The notes under the pieces are model-generated. The model ran no database searches. It was not told the DNA's origin and worked only from the letters and a program-made list of their open reading frames with translations. Below are positions 60,709 to 64,000 of a stretch of DNA of 64,000 nt, piece after piece; within the stretch, counting starts at the first letter, position 1, and every line of letters begins with the position of its first letter. A program made the position numbers and the translations under genes. Source of the DNA: an uncultured Bacilli bacterium (lineage in GTDB: Bacteria; Bacillota_I; Bacilli_A; RF39; UBA660); assembly GCA_934167875.1 (NCBI GenBank), contig CAKPMC010000002.1:1-64000 (forward strand), in the 5' to 3' direction.

Positions 60709-60967
60709 ATTAAACAAAGGATTTAATACAACAGATGTGAATAAAGAATTTTGTTTACTATATGGAGAAGTGGCTGAAGCATACGATGCTTGGAAGAAGA
60801 AAAAAGATGATTTGAATGAAGAATTAGCAGATATTGCTATTTACTTAATGGGTCTATCTGAAATGTTGGGTTTTGACTTGGCAGATGAAATAGAGAAGAA
60901 AGTTTCTAAAAATGAAAAACGAGTATATAAAAATATAGATGGGGTTAATGTAAGAATAAGTGATTAA
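60668..60967 (+). CDS. MazG-like nucleotide pyrophosphohydrolase
   Basis: 99 residues. NKEFCLLYGEVAEAYDAWKKKKDDLNEELADIAIYLMGLSEMLGFDLADEIEKKVSKNEKR has the EVAEA and EELADI acidic pairs that bind metal in the all-alpha NTP pyrophosphatase fold. Probably cleaves an NTP or dNTP to the monophosphate, for example to deplete an unmodified nucleotide or clean the pool. The start at 60668 follows AAGGAGGAAAAAC inside the preceding gene. Last gene of the operon. Confidence 0.82.
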   Translation: MELKKIQKDIWQNKLNKGFNTTDVNKEFCLLYGEVAEAYDAWKKKKDDLNEELADIAIYLMGLSEMLGFDLADEIEKKVSKNEKRVYKNIDGVNVRISD

Positions 60968-61031
60968 TATTTAAATGTTAAAGAAGTCATCTAACAAAAA
61001 TTTATATTAAGGTGTCCCGAACTAAACTGTG

Positions 61032-61064
61032 GTACAAGCCGCTATTAAAGCGAGTGAAAAATAG
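61032..61064 (+). repeat. Displaced ppdK 3' end (copy 2)
   Basis: Encodes VQAAIKASEK and a stop, matching ppdK's AQAAIK end; 12 bases (61034-61045) are identical to 54031-54042. The upstream frame is closed by TAA, so it is a fragment. GAACGCAAAAG follows at 61064, as in ppdK. It marks the boundary between accessory units 1 and 2. The 303 bases from 60968 to 61270 hold otherwise only a terminator and AT-rich sequence. Confidence 0.65.
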
Positions 61065-61096
61065 AACGCAAAAGCGTGAAATAATAAAATATTAAG

Positions 61097-61119
61097 AAAG
61101 AGCTAAAAGGCTCTTTTTT
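61097..61119 (+). terminator. Intrinsic terminator after ppdK-end copy 2
   Basis: AAAGAGC-taaaag-GCTCTTT followed by T residues, in the position expected for an original ppdK terminator. Confidence 0.75.
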
Positions 61120-61270
61120 GTTGTAAAAAGAAGAAAGTATTGATAAACAAAAGAAAAAAAGTGTTAGCCGATGTGATAATTAAAAACTTAATTTCTAATA
61201 AAAATAGTTAAATTATAGTTAGGGCGATTATTTTTCAAAAAAAATATAAATAAAGAAAGGAATGATTCAA

Positions 61271-61792
61271 ATGTATTATGCTAAACCAACTTTAAAAAAT
61301 TTATCTCAAGGAGAAAGACTTAAGTATATAAGAAGATATAGACATATGACTGTGGATGATGTGGCAGAATATTTTGGCTTTTGTGGTAAAGACCCACATA
61401 AAACTTTTAATAGTTATGAAAACGACTGCAGAGAACCAAGCAAAATGAGGTTAAAAGAAATAGCAGGCTTATATGAAGTTAGCGTTAATGCTAAAAAGAA
61501 ATATGATTTTAATAGCCCAATAGATGTTATTTATTTTCATATGTGGTTAGAAGAAGAATTTCCATATTATGAGATAAAATTTAATTATAATAATTATGAA
61601 AAAACAGACTATAATGAGATAATTCAAAACGCTATTAGAGAATGGCAACAAATGAGAGTAAAAAGAGAAAAGTTAGAAATATTAGATGAAGATTACTTTG
61701 AGTGGAAATTAAATTTTATGAAAGATACACTAAAACTAGTGATTAGTGGTAAAAGTAAATCTGATTGCTTTGTTGCAGAATATGTAAAATAA
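61271..61792 (+). CDS. HTH (Xre-like) regulator opening accessory unit 2
   Basis: 173 residues, paralogous along its length to the protein at 54287: KPTLKNLSQGERLKYIRRYRHMTVDDVAEYFGFCGKDPHKTFNSYENDCREPSKMRLKEIAGLYEVS, then PIDVIYFHMWLEEEFPYYEI and EWQQMRVKREKLEILDEDYFEWKLNF. It also stands first after a ppdK-end copy. The start at 61271 has a good distance from AAAGAAAGG; 61262 is too close. Confidence 0.8.
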   Translation: MYYAKPTLKNLSQGERLKYIRRYRHMTVDDVAEYFGFCGKDPHKTFNSYENDCREPSKMRLKEIAGLYEVSVNAKKKYDFNSPIDVIYFHMWLEEEFPYYEIKFNYNNYEKTDYNEIIQNAIREWQQMRVKREKLEILDEDYFEWKLNFMKDTLKLVISGKSKSDCFVAEYVK

Positions 61793-61873
61793 AACTGAAA
61801 TTATGTTATAATATTAGAAACGGATATTGAATTTATTAATACCCATAAGTATCATTGAAGTGGAGGTTATTTA

Positions 61874-63130
61874 ATGGAATATAAGAATAGTTATATATTT
61901 CTTAAGAGAAATGAAGAACCCCAAAAAATCCCTAAAGAAGACAACACACTTGTAATTAATATACCACCATCATTTATGTCGTTGTTAAAAGATTCTTTTA
62001 ACAATATAAAGTTTGATTATAAAAATAGTGATTCCATTAATAGTGGGAGTATTGTTATTAAAGTTAATAATAAAGAGGAAACTATATTTTTTAAATATCA
62101 TAGTGTATGGGAAAATTATTATTTAGATATAATTATTAATTCATCAAACAGGAAAACAGTAATAAACATTTTAAATGATATAAATACAATATTAATAGCA
62201 AAAAACAACGTCTTTGATAAGTATTATATATCTATTATTTCTTATGATTATATATCTGAGTATTATTGCAATAAGTTGTTTCCGTTTCTAAATGAATTTG
62301 AAAGAAAATTAAGAAAAGTTCTTTTTAATGTTTACACTCTAAATTTTAATTTAAAATATTATTCAGCAACACCAAGTAAAGAACTACAAGATAATATTGA
62401 AAAGAAATCTAAACAATTAAATAAAGAATTAAATAAATTAAACAACGATAATGTATCTAATAATGATTGTCTTACTAAATATGGTTTTTATTCATTAGAT
62501 TATAGTGATATTGATAAATTATTATTTACCAAATATATTTCAACAAAAGATAATGATGAAATCCAGAATTTTTTAAATAATAACAAAGACTTATCTAAAC
62601 TAGATGATAAAGAGTTACGAAAAAAATTTGAGTTATTAAAACCCCAAAATGACTGGGAAAGATTTTTTGGTAACAAAAAAATAGACGATAATTTTCAACA
62701 AATATTAGATGATATAAGAGGATTTAGAAACAATATTGCTCATTGTAAATTTATTAGTAAAGATCAATATAATAAATGTTTGAAATTATTGAAACAAAAT
62801 ACAAAATCATTAGATATTGCAATTTCTGTCACTGAAGAAAAAGATTTCTTTAATAAAAATTTAGAACTGCAACAAGAATCATTTGATAGAATGTCAAAAA
62901 TGATAAGTGAAATAGTAACCAAATCTTATAAGCCACTTATGGATAATATAGAATTAATAACTCAACCTATGAGAGAACTAAGTGGGAAAATAAGTTCAAT
63001 GGTTAATCCATTATCTTCTATAGTTTCTAATATTCCAAGTATTGTATTACCTGAAATAGAATTGCCTAAATTTAATATTCCAAATTATTTTAATGATATT
63101 GAAACAGAAGAAGATGATAAAAATAAGTAA
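61874..63130 (+). CDS. HEPN-domain protein, candidate abortive-infection RNase
   Basis: 418 residues. The N-terminal 120 residues are of unknown fold; about 130-310 is helical with EFERKLRKVLFNVYT near the start and R285-NNIA-H290 in FRNNIAHCKF, the R-x4-H motif of HEPN ribonucleases. The C-terminal 110 residues form a long helix and a Pro/Ile-rich tail. HEPN proteins of this type often act in phage defence by cleaving RNA, here inferred from motif and island context. Single gene; GAAGTGGAGGTTATTTA precedes the ATG. Confidence 0.7.
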   Translation: MEYKNSYIFLKRNEEPQKIPKEDNTLVINIPPSFMSLLKDSFNNIKFDYKNSDSINSGSIVIKVNNKEETIFFKYHSVWENYYLDIIINSSNRKTVINILNDINTILIAKNNVFDKYYISIISYDYISEYYCNKLFPFLNEFERKLRKVLFNVYTLNFNLKYYSATPSKELQDNIEKKSKQLNKELNKLNNDNVSNNDCLTKYGFYSLDYSDIDKLLFTKYISTKDNDEIQNFLNNNKDLSKLDDKELRKKFELLKPQNDWERFFGNKKIDDNFQQILDDIRGFRNNIAHCKFISKDQYNKCLKLLKQNTKSLDIAISVTEEKDFFNKNLELQQESFDRMSKMISEIVTKSYKPLMDNIELITQPMRELSGKISSMVNPLSSIVSNIPSIVLPEIELPKFNIPNYFNDIETEEDDKNK

Positions 63131-63199
63131 TAATAAATAAGTAATCTTAGTCAAATAGAACGAGATGTCGTTCCAATAAGTTTTCCTATATATTATGGG

Positions 63200-63235
63200 G
63201 CACAGGCTGCCATTAAAAACAAAATTCAAAATTAA
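63200..63235 (+). repeat. Displaced ppdK 3' end (copy 3)
   Basis: Encodes AQAAIKNKIQN and a stop. The six shared codons differ from ppdK almost only at third positions (GCACAGGCTGCCATTAAA against GCACAAGCCGCTATCAAG), which argues for true coding ancestry and not chance. A terminator follows at 63243. It bounds unit 2 on the right. Confidence 0.6.
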
Positions 63236-63242
63236 ATAAATT

Positions 63243-63276
63243 AAGACTAAATCAAGAAGATTTGGTCTTTTTTTGT
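63243..63276 (+). terminator. Intrinsic terminator after ppdK-end copy 3
   Basis: AAGACTAAATC-aagaa-GATTTGGTCTT followed by T residues. Confidence 0.85.
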
Positions 63277-63316
63277 GCTATAATAGATAAACAAAAGAAA
63301 ATATTAAAGAAAAAAT

Positions 63317-63714
63317 ATGACTGATGAAGAAAACCCAAGATATGTAGATACTTCTAGACCTGAAGAAGTTGAAAAAAGATATAGATAATTTATTAACCTG
63401 GTATAAAAGTTTAAAAAATATAACGATAGAAGATATTATAGAATTTCATGTGAAATTTGAAAGAATACATCCATTTGCAGATGGCAATGGTAGAGTTGGA
63501 CAAATTATTATGTTTAAAGAATGCTTGAAAAATAATATCATGCCATTTATTGTGTTAGATAATGATAAGTTCTATTATAATAAGATGACTAAAAGAATAT
63601 AAAACTGATAAAATGTTTTTAATTGACACTATAAAAAATGAACAAGATATTTACGAAAAAGTATGTGAGGAGTTATTAAATTTTAATTTAAATTGGAAAT
63701 CTGATATAGATTAA
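63317..63714 (+). pseudogene. Broken Fic-domain protein gene
   Basis: The Fic motif HPFADGNGRVGQ is intact in the middle frame (63369-63602), which reads LLTWYKSLKNITIEDIIEFHVKFERIHPF. The preceding part (63317, MTDEENPRYVDTSRPEEVEKRYR) and the following part (EYKTDKMFLIDTIKNEQDIYEKVCEELL) lie in other frames, so at least two frameshifts are needed, and the usual N-terminal region is missing. Fic enzymes AMPylate proteins; this copy is probably inactive. Confidence 0.8.
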
Positions 63715-63754
63715 AAAACTTTTACTAATAAATTTAAGATAGTGTGGTGAGTAT

Positions 63755-64000
63755 ATGGATTATTATATTAAAAAAATAGAAGAAAAACTTTTTCACGGAA
63801 TTAATTTACAATATTATAATCATGAATTAGAAGATTTAAAAATATTTGAGCAAATCTTAAAATTTGAGCAAATTATGACAAGAGAAGAACTAAGAAAGAA
63901 AAAATATATTTACTTAGAATATTTACCTAAGATTTATGAACAACAGGAAAATGAGGTTTGTTTAGCAATACACCCCAATAACAAACAATTTAAAGATGTT
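63755..64000 (+). CDS. Unknown protein, cut by the window end
   Basis: 82 codons visible, open to the last base. GTGGTGAG precedes the ATG. The visible part is charged and helical (KKIEEKLFHGINLQYYNHELEDLKIFEQILKFEQIMTREELRKKKYI), with CLAIHPNNKQF near the end. No family recognised. Confidence 0.6.
   Translation, partial: MDYYIKKIEEKLFHGINLQYYNHELEDLKIFEQILKFEQIMTREELRKKKYIYLEYLPKIYEQQENEVCLAIHPNNKQFKDV

Overview
The window looks like the chromosome of a very AT-rich, low-GC Gram-positive bacterium in the Bacilli, probably an uncultured gut lineage of the RF39/Erysipelotrichales type (inference from gene content and codon use; no rRNA is present to confirm it). TGA acts as a stop codon (rimM ends in TGA overlapping the trmD start), so the Mycoplasma code is not used. 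The cell has peptidoglycan (mraZ-rsmH-ftsL-pbpB, a second class B PBP, alr) and very probably makes endospores (SpoIIIAH, a GerE-like regulator, GerM, the small acid-soluble protein SspI, a CotF-like coat protein).

Layout. 1-4970: the 3' part of a large surface protein gene with an inverted silent C-terminal cassette and a tyrosine recombinase. This looks like a shufflon-type invertible C-terminus. 5014-10174: uvsE, replication loading genes dnaB and dnaI, and two unknown genes. 10175-12768: a T-box controlled transcript with an unknown gene and thrS. 13441-17318: the dcw start (mraZ, rsmH, ftsL, pbpB) with an evident MraZ operator. 17383-24919: membrane, coat, lipoprotein and ABC transporter genes. 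24991-27552: a complete prepilin-like paralogue of the first surface protein. 27881-33473: a second class B PBP, rpmG, efp and a sporulation group. 33503-33827: a candidate type I toxin-antitoxin pair. 34000-40783: tRNA-Arg, sspI and a translation operon (trmH-family methyltransferase, rimM, trmD), then rplS, lepB, alr and an ADP-ribosylglycohydrolase. 40867-43545: a small accessory patch (DUF3419-like, RhuM, DUF2441-like). 43620-54064: housekeeping (rbgA, rnhB, sod, topA, xerC, tdk, ppdK).

54065-64000: accessory region at the 3' end of ppdK. The last codons of ppdK recur twice downstream (61032 and 63200) with mostly synonymous changes, as expected when mobile elements repeatedly integrate into the 3' end of a gene and leave displaced copies. 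Each of the first two units begins with a paralogous HTH regulator. The first then carries a seven-gene nucleotide-handling operon: HAD nucleotidase, radical SAM-TRAM, Asp/Glu racemase-like, HhH-GPD glycosylase-like, thymidylate kinase-like, a PfkB/P-loop kinase fusion and MazG-like. The second carries a HEPN-type protein with the R-x4-H motif. A broken fic gene and a partial unknown gene follow. No integrase is visible inside these units.

The strongest candidates for something undescribed are the invertible prepilin-like C-terminus, the HTH-led integrase-less islands stacked at ppdK with their nucleotide-modification-like operon, and the small type I toxin-antitoxin locus.
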